From Spirosoma endbachense (GTDB taxonomy: Bacteria > Bacteroidota > Bacteroidia > Cytophagales > Spirosomataceae): DNA of 64,000 nt. The notes below the pieces were generated by a model. The model did no database searches, was not told the DNA's origin, and saw nothing but the letters and a program-made list of their open reading frames with translations. Positions within the stretch are counted from its first letter, which is position 1. The number at the start of each line of letters is the position of its first letter. The position numbers and the translations under genes are program-made. Positions 8,424 to 17,878 of the stretch are shown here, in pieces. Location of the stretch: contig NZ_CP045997.1 in the NCBI RefSeq assembly GCF_010233585.1, positions 9,879,793 through 9,943,792 of the forward strand, written 5' to 3'.

Positions 8424-8515
8424 GACTTCCGGTGAGCGCCTTCATAGGTGTGCCACGGTTGCTGATGACGCTCCTACTAACCGTGGCACACCCTCGAGGG
8501 CGCTTACTGAAAGTC
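8424..8515. repeat. Dispersed palindrome, copy 2
   Basis: Arms at 8424-8460 and 8479-8515 are complementary at 30 of 37 positions around an 18-nt loop. The core gtgccacggtt / aaccgtggcac is perfect, while the outer arm (gagcgcc / ggcgct) differs from that of the other copies. It begins 32 nt after the VOC gene stop. Confidence 0.85.
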
Positions 8516-8614
8516 GCTGGATGAATTGAGGCAATAAATAAGGCTTCTTAAACGGCCTTATGCGAAAGGGTGCTTAACTTCATGGCTCGTTACCCCCTTC
8601 GCCCCCCTCTTTTT

Positions 8615-10231
8615 ATGAACCGACGGAGTTTTGTTAAAGCCAGTTCAGTCCTTTCAGTATCTGCTGCTACATTGACAGCCTGCTCATCGCCAAAATCAGC
8701 AGGTACGGAAACCGACTCCGCCCCTTTTGTCGACGAGTTTGCGCTCAATGAATTAACCATCAACGACCTGCAGCAAAAAATGCAGTCGGGAGAATATACC
8801 TCCGAAGCCATCACCCAACTCTACCTGGACCGTATTGAGGCCATCGACAAAAAAGGTCCCCGCCTGAACGCTGTCATTGAGATCAACCCTGATGCCCTGA
8901 CCATAGCCCAATCGATGGATCAGGCGCGAAAGGCCGGTAAGCTCCGGGGGCCCATGCATGGCATTCCGGTACTGATCAAGGATAACATCGACACCGGCGA
9001 TCAACAGATGACAACTGCTGGTGCTTTAGCGCTGGAAGGCCGCAAAGCAGCTAAAGACGCCTTTATTGTTGTTCAATTGCGGAAGGCTGGCGCGGTCATA
9101 CTGGGTAAAACCAACCTGAGCGAGTGGGCCAACTTTCGATCGACCCGTTCCAGCAGCGGCTGGAGTAGTCGGGGCGGGCAAACCCGAAATCCTTACATTC
9201 TGGATCGCAATCCGAGCGGCTCCAGTTCGGGCTCCGGCTCGGCAACATCCGCAAATTTATGCGCCGTTGCGGTGGGCACCGAAACGGATGGTTCCATCAT
9301 TGCCCCTTCGTCTCATTGTGGGCTCGTTGGCCTGAAGCCAACGGTAGGACTGGTCAGCCGCAGTGGCATTATCCCCATCTCCCATACCCAGGATACCGCC
9401 GGACCCATGACCCGCACCGTAACCGATGCGGCTATTTTGCTGGGTGCGCTCACAGGCGTTGATCCCGACGATGCCGTGACGCTCGAAAGCCGTGGCAAGA
9501 GTGTAGCTGACTATACGCAATTTCTGAAAGCTGAAGGTTTGTCGGGCAAACGGATCGGCATTGAGAAATCGTTCTTAAAAGGGTACGAAGGCGTTGTTGG
9601 TCTGTACAAAGAAGCCATTGATGTACTGAAAAAGCAGGGGGCTACCATCGTGGAAGTCGAGTTAATGAAAGAGCTTCAGGGCATGGGCGGGGCCGAATTT
9701 ACCGTGCTTCAATATGAGTTCAAAGATGGCGTAAACCGCTACTTATCGACGGCCAATGCCAGGGTAAAGACCTTGGCCGATGTGATTGCCTTTAATCAAA
9801 AGAATCAGGCGAAGGCCATGCCTTTCTTTAAACAGGAAACGCTCGAAAGCAGTGAAGCCAAAGGCGATTTGACCAGTAAAGAATATACCGAAGCACTCGC
9901 CAGAACACAAAACTGGCGACAACGTATCGACCGGCTAATGGCGGCTAATAAACTGGATGCGATTGGCGGCACCAGCATCGGCCCAGCGGGCTGCATCGAC
10001 CTCATCAACGGCGACTACGACACGGGCTTTTACTTCTGCCCACCAGCCGCCATGGCGGGTTATCCCCACCTGACTATCCCCATGGGAACCGTTCACGGCT
10101 TACCGGTCGGTTTCTCGCTCATCGCCGGAGCCTATCAGGAAGGCGCGTTACTGGCAATCGGCTACGCCTACGAACAGGCTTCTAAAAAGCGAGAGCGGCC
10201 GGGGTTTTTGAAGTCGTTGATTCCGGGGTAA
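8615..10231 (+). CDS. Exported amidase (amidase signature family)
   Basis: 538 residues from the ATG at 8615, chosen because it gives a clean export signal ([14 protein letters not shown], then a LTAC lipobox); a GTG 45 nt upstream would bury it. The twin-Arg start and lipobox suggest Tat or Sec export and lipidation. The catalytic core has the Lys in [10 protein letters not shown], the signature [12 protein letters not shown] and [13 protein letters not shown], which supply the Ser-cisSer-Lys triad. Such enzymes hydrolyse amides such as peptide amides or nylon-type oligomers. The substrate is not clear, and GatA is excluded by the export signal. Confidence 0.92.
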   Translation: MNRRSFVKASSVLSVSAATLTACSSPKSAGTETDSAPFVDEFALNELTINDLQQKMQSGEYTSEAITQLYLDRIEAIDKKGPRLNAVIEINPDALTIAQSMDQARKAGKLRGPMHGIPVLIKDNIDTGDQQMTTAGALALEGRKAAKDAFIVVQLRKAGAVILGKTNLSEWANFRSTRSSSGWSSRGGQTRNPYILDRNPSGSSSGSGSATSANLCAVAVGTETDGSIIAPSSHCGLVGLKPTVGLVSRSGIIPISHTQDTAGPMTRTVTDAAILLGALTGVDPDDAVTLESRGKSVADYTQFLKAEGLSGKRIGIEKSFLKGYEGVVGLYKEAIDVLKKQGATIVEVELMKELQGMGGAEFTVLQYEFKDGVNRYLSTANARVKTLADVIAFNQKNQAKAMPFFKQETLESSEAKGDLTSKEYTEALARTQNWRQRIDRLMAANKLDAIGGTSIGPAGCIDLINGDYDTGFYFCPPAAMAGYPHLTIPMGTVHGLPVGFSLIAGAYQEGALLAIGYAYEQASKKRERPGFLKSLIPG

Positions 10232-10424
10232 TTGGAAACAATAAGTCAGATCTGATTCGAGTTCCAGATCGTCACCCCATTCAGCAACTAGTTTACGAAT
10301 CCCATGCTTATTTAAACCTATAAGGTCTTAGAGGTTTGCGGTTCACCAAAGAAACTTGCGCGCGATACGTAACAATTGATATATTAAGCAACATAACAGA
10401 GCCTTGCAAGGGTCACAAACCAAT

Positions 10425-12275
10425 TTACGCAAAATAATACAGTACCCATATACTCGCCCCCGTCAGCAAGCCCGCCCATAGCAGGTCACCGTCATGGCCG
10501 AAACGGGCTGTGTTCTGACCGATATTGAGTGCGGGCAGCTCTTCAGTGGTAGAGCGTTTGTGCAGAAAAAATAAACCAAACGTGGCCAACGCAGCCCAGA
10601 CGGCTACGCTTTTGGGGGAGATACCACCCAGGATAATCAACCCAATAAATATGCTCTGTAACGCCAGAAATAAACCAACGGCCCGCGCCAGTTGCCCGGC
10701 GTTTATGCTGACGCGCAATCGCTCGAAGCCTTCAGAGCTGCGGTTTGGAAATAGCGTTCGGCTGAGCGCAATGAGTGTTGTGAGGCTGAGCACAAATGTC
10801 AGAAAGACACGGTGCATAAAATTGAGATTCGTGCCGAAAATGGCAGCAACAGTGGCGTTTGTTCCCAGGAAATTGTTATAGATAAATTCTACCAATACGC
10901 CATAGAACGGAGCAGCGGCCATGGCAATCACGGCTGCACGCGCCGAAGCACCACGCCAGAGAATGCCCAGAAAAAACGCGACCATAATACCCGGTGTGAA
11001 ATAGGATAACTGCGCCGATACCTTCAGCATGAAGTTGTTCGTGCGGTCGGGGGTGTAGGTCCACAACGCCAGCCCAATGCTGGCGAGCACCATCACCACG
11101 ATCATTAACCGACCGAAGCCAACAATTTGTTTATCGCTGGCTTTTGGGTTCACGTATTTCTGGTATACATCAACCGTCAGCAAGGTTGTGGCTGCGTTCA
11201 TCATCGAATCCACCGACGAAAATGTAGCCGCAGTCAGGCCAGCCAGAATCATGCCGACCAGACCCGTACCGTGCGGTATTACAGTTTCGACCAGTTTCAA
11301 AAAGGCATTGTCGGACTGGGCCGACATCCGGATGAAGTCCATTTCTCCGAAGCGGGCCCGAAACAGGTAGTAGGCGGCTACACCAGCCGAAATGCTAAAG
11401 AAAGGAATGGTCAGCTTCAGAAATCCACTGGCAATTACCCCGCGCCGGGCATCAGCGTCGGAGTTGGCGGCCAGTACGCGTTGAACCAGAAACTGATTTG
11501 TCGAAAAATTAAAGCAGTGCTGAAGTAACAAGCCAGTGAAAATACCCGTCCAAGGCAAATTCGGATGATTCGAAGGTAAATACAGATGCATCTTCTGCAA
11601 CGCACGAGGCTGTGCGGCATCCAAGTGCAACAACCCTGTAAAGCCACCTATTTCGGGCTGACTAAGCGTAAAATACGCAACGGCAGTACCAGCCGCCAGC
11701 ATCATCACGGTTTGAATAGTATCGGTAACGACAATGGACTCCATACCGCCCCAGATTGTATAGCTACACGTAATCAGACCAATCAGAAGGAGACCTGTCG
11801 CATATGACATCTCGAATCCCGTTCCACCAAACAGCCATTGCAACGTGATACTCCCCACATAAAATGACCCGACCAGTTGCACCAGAATAATCAGAATTAG
11901 TAAAATGGTATAGAGCAATCGCGCCTTATCGTTATAACGAACCTCCAGATATTGTGAAAGCGTGAATACATCGAGTCGCCGGTATGAACCCAGAAAGACA
12001 AAACATAATAGCAGAATGGCGGGAAAGACAATTTCGTAATGGGCCTGTACAAAGCCAATCGAGTAGCCAATGCCAAGCATTCCGATGAGGTGAAACGACG
12101 AGATGTTGGTGCCGAACACCGATCCGGCCACAGCCCACCACCGGATCGTACGACCAGCGAGAAAATAATCTTCAGCGGTCTTTTTTCGTAAGGCAATTAT
12201 GATTCCAGCCATCGGCATAATGGCCAGCATAAGCACCAGAACAACAATATCGATGGTCTGAAGTTGGGAGAGCAT
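10425..12275 (-). CDS. Sodium:solute symporter (SSF/SLC5 family)
   Basis: About 616 residues starting at MLSQLQTIDIVVLV; the 17 codons further upstream are less likely. It is an integral inner-membrane transporter with roughly 14 predicted helices. Family marks are YFLAGRTIRWWAVAGSVFGT in helices 1-2, YTIWGGMESIVVTDTIQTVMM and the NQFLVQRVLAA loop, typical of Na+/sugar cotransporters. It would import a sugar or related solute with Na+. Its neighbours give no hint of the substrate. The 190 nt downstream of it show no clear terminator. Confidence 0.92.
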   Translation of the reverse strand: MLSQLQTIDIVVLVLMLAIMPMAGIIIALRKKTAEDYFLAGRTIRWWAVAGSVFGTNISSFHLIGMLGIGYSIGFVQAHYEIVFPAILLLCFVFLGSYRRLDVFTLSQYLEVRYNDKARLLYTILLILIILVQLVGSFYVGSITLQWLFGGTGFEMSYATGLLLIGLITCSYTIWGGMESIVVTDTIQTVMMLAAGTAVAYFTLSQPEIGGFTGLLHLDAAQPRALQKMHLYLPSNHPNLPWTGIFTGLLLQHCFNFSTNQFLVQRVLAANSDADARRGVIASGFLKLTIPFFSISAGVAAYYLFRARFGEMDFIRMSAQSDNAFLKLVETVIPHGTGLVGMILAGLTAATFSSVDSMMNAATTLLTVDVYQKYVNPKASDKQIVGFGRLMIVVMVLASIGLALWTYTPDRTNNFMLKVSAQLSYFTPGIMVAFFLGILWRGASARAAVIAMAAAPFYGVLVEFIYNNFLGTNATVAAIFGTNLNFMHRVFLTFVLSLTTLIALSRTLFPNRSSEGFERLRVSINAGQLARAVGLFLALQSIFIGLIILGGISPKSVAVWAALATFGLFFLHKRSTTEELPALNIGQNTARFGHDGDLLWAGLLTGASIWVLYYFA

Positions 12276-12560
12276 TGAGTAGTAAAGACGAGGGCACAAA
12301 ATAAAGAGTTTGTACGCAATGGTCATCCGCTCCCGTCAATAATCCCATCTGAAGAAATTAACCGGCTATATCAAAAGAGGTAAACTAAAAAGTCCTGTAC
12401 TTACTACTGGATGATTAAATTCGAACAGTTGCCGAGATAGCTACTCTATTTGATACCGGTTCGTGGCGTAAGGCCAGGTTTATTGGTGTGAGATCAGGTG
12501 CTTCAACCTGACCTCTATGGATTGAGAAGCCTAACCGGCAAGGTTGTAAAGAATCGCCAC
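12276..12560. other. Non-coding spacer upstream of the symporter
   Basis: No convincing gene. It probably carries the symporter promoter on the minus strand. A small hairpin with arms tcaggt / acctga around gcttca lies near 12498-12515. Nothing else stands out. Confidence 0.4.
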
Positions 12561-12686
12561 GGCGAACCGTCGCATCGGCGAACCGTCGCATCGGCGAACC
12601 GTCGCATCGGCGAACCGTCGCATCGGCGAACCGTCGCATCGGCGAACCGTCGCATCGGCGAACCGTCGCATCGGCGAACCGTCGCA
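12561..12686. repeat. 16-bp tandem repeat, eight copies
   Basis: Seven exact head-to-tail copies of ggcgaaccgtcgcatc start at 12561 and every 16 bases after it, followed by a 14-nt eighth copy that diverges in its last two bases. Each unit holds a mini-dyad gcga-accg-tcgc. Because 16 is not a multiple of 3, all frames stay open and translate into a 16-residue repeat, which explains spurious frames on both strands. The exact identity of copies indicates recent slippage, so copy number is probably variable. Confidence 0.95.
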
Positions 12687-12829
12687 ACCAATCATTTTGC
12701 CTTGAAAGGGCGGTTATACCTCAAAGCCCTGCAAGCGGCTTTTGCGGAACTGGCCGTCCTCAAAAATCAACTCAGCCAACATCCACAAATGGAGTTGGCG
12801 TAACATCAGTTAAGAAGTAGTGAACAGTT

Positions 12830-12911
12830 TTAGGCCTTTGGCCTGGAGCCGTGCCACGGTTACTAGTGATGCGTAAACAAACCGTGGTACGGCTCCAGGC
12901 CAAAGGCCTAA
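12830..12911. repeat. Dispersed palindrome, copy 3 (near-perfect)
   Basis: Arms 12830-12861 and 12880-12911 match at 31 of 32 positions, the exception being a G-T pair, around an 18-nt loop. The core is gtgccacggtt and the outer arm is ggcctttggcctggagcc, itself partly palindromic. It lies 7 nt beyond the stop codon of the MFS gene, on whose transcript it would form a very stable hairpin. Confidence 0.9.
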
Positions 12912-12918
12912 GTATTAG

Positions 12919-14004
12919 TTACCTAAAGAATTTTCGGTTCCGCGTCGATAGGGGCCTATCGGCTGATAAAAACGCGTAATACAGGATACCTACCAGTAAA
13001 CCGAACAGGATCAGTTGGAAACTCGGCGTACTAAAAGGCACAAAATTGATGAGCCCACCAATAGCAATAGCCAGGCCAAAAGCGGCACCGCTCACTGTGG
13101 CGGGTACGCCCGGCCAGAGACGTTGTAGGGCAATCACACTCATCGGCGTAAGCGATTGCAACAGGCCTGTACCCAAAAGAAGCCAGAATAATTTTCGGTA
13201 GCCCCAACCCAGCGCAGGAAGAGCAATCGATAAGGCAGTAAGCGCGTAGGGTTTCCAGGGAATATGATCGGTAAGCCAACCACCAAGGAGTTTACCAGCC
13301 ATGGCGGCCATAGCCACATAGAGCAGCCAGTCGTATTGATGGGCGTAACATAACTGAATGACATTCCATACCGCCGACCGTAGAGCGATGGCCATTAAGA
13401 GAAGGATCATTAGATAATCATGATTATCTAGCTGTGGTTTCGGGGCAGGTAAGTTTCGATTTCGGGCGAGCGGAAAATTAGCTTTCAATAAAGAAAGCAA
13501 TAGTACGGCCAGGCCAGCCTCCAGCAGATAACTCGCTCCATCCCATTGCCTCATGGCAGCCCACCCACCCAGGGCCAGGCCCAGTACACCGAAGGCAGAA
13601 AACACACCTACAAATCGCGATTTTTCCGGAAAACCAGCGATGGTAACGGCACCACCTGCCACATGAAAAATAGCGGAACTCAGTCCCGCTATAGCAATGG
13701 CAATCCATAAAAAATGACAGGACAATAGCCCCAGAGCCAGTATCATGCCCAATAAAGACAAAACGGCCGGGTTACGATAATGTCCGATACGATCCAACCA
13801 GATTCCGGCGGGGAGTTGCCCACCAAATGCAATCACATTATAGACCATCACGGCACTGCCTGTCTCGATGAAATTCGCATCATGCGACAAACTACCGATC
13901 AGGTAACCGGCGGCAGCATCTGAAAACCCATGCCCAATACCCAGAATCAAGACCGTTGTCTGATATCTTGCGTTTCCTGTTGACGATTTGATCCGTGCAT
14001 GCAT
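12919..14004 (-). CDS. MFS transporter
   Basis: About 361 residues from MHARIKSS; an upstream ATG would add 13 residues. The protein has about 11-12 hydrophobic segments with the MFS loop pattern GGQLPAGIWLDRIGHYRNPAV after helix 2 and GGWLTDHI in the second half. The overall look is that of the fosmidomycin-resistance-like branch of MFS exporters, but substrate assignment is not possible. Upstream lie two direct-repeat dyads that look like operators, so expression is probably repressor-controlled. Confidence 0.85.
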   Translation of the reverse strand: MHARIKSSTGNARYQTTVLILGIGHGFSDAAAGYLIGSLSHDANFIETGSAVMVYNVIAFGGQLPAGIWLDRIGHYRNPAVLSLLGMILALGLLSCHFLWIAIAIAGLSSAIFHVAGGAVTIAGFPEKSRFVGVFSAFGVLGLALGGWAAMRQWDGASYLLEAGLAVLLLSLLKANFPLARNRNLPAPKPQLDNHDYLMILLLMAIALRSAVWNVIQLCYAHQYDWLLYVAMAAMAGKLLGGWLTDHIPWKPYALTALSIALPALGWGYRKLFWLLLGTGLLQSLTPMSVIALQRLWPGVPATVSGAAFGLAIAIGGLINFVPFSTPSFQLILFGLLVGILYYAFLSADRPLSTRNRKFFR

Positions 14005-14070
14005 TTTCCCGGCAGCAAAGTGAACATGACAAAGGTCGAACATAGACCGTTGTTCTCAAATCAAGGAAAA

Positions 14071-14107
14071 CCTATATTTTTAGGGCGTAATACCTATATT
14101 TTCAGGG
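14071..14107 (-). promoter_or_regulatory. Twin operator-like direct repeats upstream of the MFS gene
   Basis: cctatatttttaggg (14071-14085) and cctatattttcaggg (14093-14107) are the same 15-mer with one change, spaced exactly 22 bases apart, about two helical turns. Each is itself a partial dyad (CCTA...TAGG). Spacing and position ~70 nt upstream of the MFS start suit two regulator dimers bound on one DNA face. Confidence 0.6.
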
Positions 14108-14279
14108 CTTTCGTTGGGAACAACACTACGCTTAGTACGGCTTCTGACGAAAGTCCCGATTTCAAAAAGGCTTTTGGATTGGCAACAATCGTTTCGTTTG
14201 AGCCTTTACGCTATTGATAGTTGTTAGGTATATAGATTACTTGCCTGCCGGGTTAGTTGCTGGTAAACAAACGGCATAA

Positions 14280-14837
14280 TTACAGGGTAAATACTACCGT
14301 AAATTTGAGCAGCATACCATCTTCTGTTTTCATGCCCATAAGCGATGGGCGTTCAATGGAATAATCGCTCATATTGACCGGAAATTCGCCAGCCAGTGTC
14401 ATTTTCCCACCAGCATCTTTCCGACTAACCTGCATAGTAACTGGCTTCGTAACGCCATGAAATGTCAGATTTCCTTTAGCCGTCAATGCACCATCTTCGC
14501 CCGCTTTAATGTCAGAGCTGACAAAGGTTACGTTCGGATACTTCAGCCCGTCGAGCACTTCCATTGCGTGCGAATCGCGGTTGTTATTATCACTATCGAA
14601 TGAAGACACTTTAATAGAAACAGCTACGTTTTCGGGCTGCTTCGCTTCATCATTATAGATCACGGCACAATTGACGTCGTGGCTGACCCCTTCCCATTTA
14701 TGAAGCGGATGTTTGGCCGCATAAATAACTGTCGAAAGCGATTTGTCGGCCATCAGTTTACGCTTAGCCATTGGACTCACAAAGGCGCAGAGAATCAGTA
14801 TGGCTAGCCAATAGCCACGAGTAATTGGATAGTTCAT
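14280..14837 (-). CDS. YceI-family exported protein
   Basis: 185 residues from MNYPITRGYWLAILIL; the longer frame upstream would hide the signal peptide. After the export signal comes a YceI lipocalin-like barrel (SLSTVIYAAKHPLHKWEG, then LKYPNVTFVSSDIK, LTFHGVTKPVTMQV and a closing FTVVFTL). YceI proteins bind polyisoprenoids or quinone-like lipids in the periplasm. It is the last gene of a same-strand group with a b561-like membrane protein and a Rieske protein, which suggests a role in quinone-linked redox chemistry outside the cytoplasm. Confidence 0.9.
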   Translation of the reverse strand: MNYPITRGYWLAILILCAFVSPMAKRKLMADKSLSTVIYAAKHPLHKWEGVSHDVNCAVIYNDEAKQPENVAVSIKVSSFDSDNNNRDSHAMEVLDGLKYPNVTFVSSDIKAGEDGALTAKGNLTFHGVTKPVTMQVSRKDAGGKMTLAGEFPVNMSDYSIERPSLMGMKTEDGMLLKFTVVFTL

Positions 14838-14976
14838 AATTGTAGGGGATTGGTAATTAAGGGAAATAGCAATGGAGAACGTAAGGAAGTGGGTAATTGT
14901 GGTGTAAAAGGTATGTATAGCCTCTCGTTCCGACAACTACCCAGTTACCCATTCACCTGCTCACCAAGTACCGAAA

Positions 14977-15666
14977 TCAAAATGTAAGTGATACAATTGA
15001 AGCAGCATAAGCGCCAAAAGTTCCGTAAGCAGCCGCCCGGTGATAGGGTTTCAGATCAGGATGATCCTCAATCATATGGGCCAGTATATTTGTTGCAACC
15101 ATACCCGTCAGGTGAACAATGGCCAGGTATTTATGCAGTTTGATCGAGGTAAACCCTTTTTTGGTTCCTACTACCGGGGGCGGTGCCGTCAGGGATAAAA
15201 CCAGGGTGGTACCATACGCAATGTTGATAAATGTAGCCGAGCGCTCATGCCACTTTTTTGTATCGACGTACTCCTGTCCTTTCGCATTGTAGAGCTTTGC
15301 ACCCAGTAGACCCTGGGCTATAAACCCGGCCAATGTAACAAAACCTCCGATCTGGTGCGTTATCAGCATCGTCCGCCGAACTTTCAGTTCTTTAGCACGG
15401 CCTTCGGGCGTTAGAGGGGCCACATTCATGGCTCTCAACAACCCTTTGGGCCCCCAGAATACCCGCTGCGTAAATATCATTTTTCGGGGCAGCAACGGCT
15501 GGGCATCAGTTGAATCGGCCAATCCCGCCAGTAGCGCATCGGCAGCGTTATTATCTTTGGGCGACAATGTATCGACAGCTACACGCGTCTTCACCGCCGT
15601 CGAATCCTGAGCTTGCAGCGAGCCAATCCCGAACGATAGGAGTACGGCAACAAAAATGTATTTCAT
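14977..15666 (-). CDS. Four-helix membrane protein, cytochrome b561-like
   Basis: 229 residues with a signal peptide ending SLQAQ, an ~80-residue periplasmic stretch and about four hydrophobic helices. Histidines sit in or beside helices at LITHQIGGFV, KKWHERSATF, LHKYLAIVHLTGM, ILAHMIE and PYHRAAAYG, the pattern expected of a b-type haem protein. I infer a cytochrome b561-like electron carrier; no family signature proves it. It lies between Rieske and YceI genes on the same strand with an 18-nt gap to Rieske, which supports a redox role. Confidence 0.6.
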   Translation of the reverse strand: MKYIFVAVLLSFGIGSLQAQDSTAVKTRVAVDTLSPKDNNAADALLAGLADSTDAQPLLPRKMIFTQRVFWGPKGLLRAMNVAPLTPEGRAKELKVRRTMLITHQIGGFVTLAGFIAQGLLGAKLYNAKGQEYVDTKKWHERSATFINIAYGTTLVLSLTAPPPVVGTKKGFTSIKLHKYLAIVHLTGMVATNILAHMIEDHPDLKPYHRAAAYGTFGAYAASIVSLTF

Positions 15667-15683
15667 TGAACGGGAATTTGTAG

Positions 15684-16208
15684 TTAAGCCGTAACGGTCA
15701 ATTTGTTACCGTCAGCACTGAGTGTCGTTTTGTATAATTTCATAGCAGCCTGGCCAGAAATTATAGCTACGGTTACACTTCCGTCTGTAGCATACGTTGA
15801 TCCATGAGCATTACAATAAAAATTATCAGATGCCAGTTGGTACGAAACCAGATCCTGGTGCTCATGCGTACAATCTCTTTGTATAGTTACATACTTGCCC
15901 CCTTTAGTATTGGCAATCAACACATTACCCACTTTCACAAACTCACCTACCGTTTTGAGCTTGGCAAAATCAGCGTTTGTCAAATCAACCGTAAAGTTAA
16001 TTGCACCTTTTGCTGTTTCGGCGTTACCCGTTAAACCCGAACTTGTTGTGGGCGTACCCGGAGTCGGTGATGGATCATCGCTCTTGCTGGAACAGGCTGT
16101 CAGTCCCGTACCCATACAATAGAAAGCCATTAGAGCTGCGCTGCTCATACCAAGGCTCCGCAAAAATTCACCACGCTTCATTTGGTCGGTCGTTGGATTG
16201 CTATTCAT
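15684..16208 (-). CDS. Exported Rieske [2Fe-2S] protein
   Basis: 174 residues. The N-terminus has a KRGEFLRSLGMSSAAL signal and an LTAC lipobox, so it is an exported lipoprotein. The Rieske cluster ligands are Cys113-x-His115 (RDCTHEH) and Cys132-x2-His135 (FYCNAHGS), at normal spacing. It would carry electrons outside the inner membrane. It precedes the b561-like gene by 18 nt, so the two probably form one transcript and perhaps one electron path. Confidence 0.93.
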   Translation of the reverse strand: MNSNPTTDQMKRGEFLRSLGMSSAALMAFYCMGTGLTACSSKSDDPSPTPGTPTTSSGLTGNAETAKGAINFTVDLTNADFAKLKTVGEFVKVGNVLIANTKGGKYVTIQRDCTHEHQDLVSYQLASDNFYCNAHGSTYATDGSVTVAIISGQAAMKLYKTTLSADGNKLTVTA

Positions 16209-16288
16209 CTGTTTGTAGGTTGTTTAATGTAGCTACACTGAATGACGTTTGATACGATTACTTGTACTCGTTTACTGCCTGGAAAAAT

Positions 16289-17878
16289 TTAAAGCTTGTA
16301 CCGCAAGGATAGGAACGCTCCGGTACTTAACAGATCAATCTTAAAAAAACCAACTCCCTTCAGAGGAACTTTCATAAATGGCTCTACCTGCCATGACAGC
16401 CGCCGACTCACGGCCCGTTCATAACCCGCCGACAGGTTTAGTTGGCTAAACCCATAGCCGCCAGAATTGGTACTCCACTGCGACGGAGCCCCATAGGTAT
16501 GGGGGGGATAATTTTCATACGTATAATCCTCCTTCAACATAATGTACGATGTTACTCCACCACTTATAAACCAACGACTTGGCTGCAATCGATTATCCAA
16601 CCGAGGGCGCAGAGCAATGTCATACCGGACATTAACCGGAATATCAAGCATGTTACATTGCCCAATGATACCACCTGGTTTCGCCGGAAACTTTACCCAG
16701 TACTCTGCATCGGCATCATACTGTGACGAGGTTGCCTTGTAAACTTTGGTACTTCGGATTACGCCTGCCTGAACGCTCCAGCGCGGTGACTGGCGATACT
16801 CCAGCATGACACCAACATTAGTACCCGGCCGGGAAAAGTTCTGTAAACCAATGGAACTCAGGTCAGGAGCAACCGCCACCCGAACACTTAGCCCTCGCGA
16901 CGATACCGGTGTTACTTGAGGCATAGCCAGCGGCTCCGATTTTTCTGGTTGAGTAATTTCCCGGTTTGCCAATCCTGGCAGCTTCATCAATTGCCACGGC
17001 CGAATTGTCAATTCAGCTAATGAAGGCAATGTTACTGGCGTATTCTCACTGATTTCAGTTGCCGTTGCAGCCGGCGTGTTTACCGTACTATTCGAACCAT
17101 CAAACGGTATCATTTCGCCACCGTTCTTTGCCCTTTGCTTACGTAATGAACCGGTAGAATTTACGACATATACAGACGTTGACGCAGGGAAAAAATCGCG
17201 TTTAGCTAAAGCGATAGGTTTATTGCCCGATCGCGTCGACACGGCTTTCTCTTTCTTACCAAGCGACCCGGAACGACGATTATTCCGGGCGACTAAACGG
17301 GATGAACGTGTCGCGACAACTCGTGCTACTGGATTTGAATTCTCCGTATTCGTTTTGTCTCTATACGATGTTACCGGGTCTTTTGTTGCATCAGCGCCAG
17401 TATTTATACTTAACGCTGATGCTGGTTTGTCGGCCCTTACAGCAGGGCTGGTCCGTTCAGAAGCTGCCTTTTCTGCTGCCACTCTCGGTGTTGAACCGGC
17501 GACTGTAGAAGACGCTTCTGCTCCTTCCGGCTTTATTACCACAGATTCGTCATCTGCTGATTGGGCGGCATCGGTCTGCGGGGTTTGCTTCGGATTAAGC
17601 GTTGGAGCTGTATTGCGTTTCGCAACACGTTCTGCAACAGATTTCCCACCGCCAGGGCGATCTTTCTGGTAAACATACCACACTCCACTCATCAATAATA
17701 ACAGCAGAAGAGGCAATCCCCAGGGCAACCATTTTTTCCATAAAGTGGCCCGGTCGCGATCATCTAGTTTATCCTTCATGGCCTCCCAGGCCGCTGGATC
17801 ATAAGGGGTATCGGACTCTTCAGTCGATTTTCTGAAGAGTCCGTCCAATTGGTCATCGGTTAGCTCTTGCATACTCAT
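16289..17878 (-). CDS. Anti-sigma-like protein fused to an outer-membrane beta-barrel domain
   Basis: 529 residues. A short acidic cytoplasmic head (MSMQELTDDQLDGLFRKSTE) typical of Bacteroidota anti-sigma proteins is followed by one membrane helix (LPWGLPLLLLLLMSGVWYVY, residues ~50-70). Next comes a long Ser/Thr/Ala-rich disordered region (~75-300), then a PorT-like beta-barrel (~330-529, with VGVMLEYRQSPRWSVQAGV and DIPVNVRYDI). It overlaps the sigma gene by 26 nt, so it is almost certainly the cognate regulator. If the barrel inserts, one chain could span both membranes and report envelope state. Confidence 0.8.
   Translation of the reverse strand: MSMQELTDDQLDGLFRKSTEESDTPYDPAAWEAMKDKLDDRDRATLWKKWLPWGLPLLLLLLMSGVWYVYQKDRPGGGKSVAERVAKRNTAPTLNPKQTPQTDAAQSADDESVVIKPEGAEASSTVAGSTPRVAAEKAASERTSPAVRADKPASALSINTGADATKDPVTSYRDKTNTENSNPVARVVATRSSRLVARNNRRSGSLGKKEKAVSTRSGNKPIALAKRDFFPASTSVYVVNSTGSLRKQRAKNGGEMIPFDGSNSTVNTPAATATEISENTPVTLPSLAELTIRPWQLMKLPGLANREITQPEKSEPLAMPQVTPVSSRGLSVRVAVAPDLSSIGLQNFSRPGTNVGVMLEYRQSPRWSVQAGVIRSTKVYKATSSQYDADAEYWVKFPAKPGGIIGQCNMLDIPVNVRYDIALRPRLDNRLQPSRWFISGGVTSYIMLKEDYTYENYPPHTYGAPSQWSTNSGGYGFSQLNLSAGYERAVSRRLSWQVEPFMKVPLKGVGFFKIDLLSTGAFLSLRYKL

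Noticed and set aside
12561..12686. Tandem repeat as a possible CRISPR array
   Set aside because: Units are only 16 bp, directly adjacent with no spacers, and no cas genes are near.
12415..12803. Open frames on both strands through the 16-bp repeat, translating into RRFADATV- or EPSHRRTV-like repeats
   Set aside because: A 16-bp unit without stops keeps all frames open, so coding potential is an artefact of the repeat; the flanks show no known domain.
13999..14217. 72-codon plus-strand frame across the MFS promoter region
   Set aside because: It overlaps the start of the MFS gene and the twin operator; composition is not protein-like.
17076..17672. 198-codon frame antisense to the anti-sigma gene
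   Set aside because: It mirrors the low-complexity linker region and shows no signal or domain.
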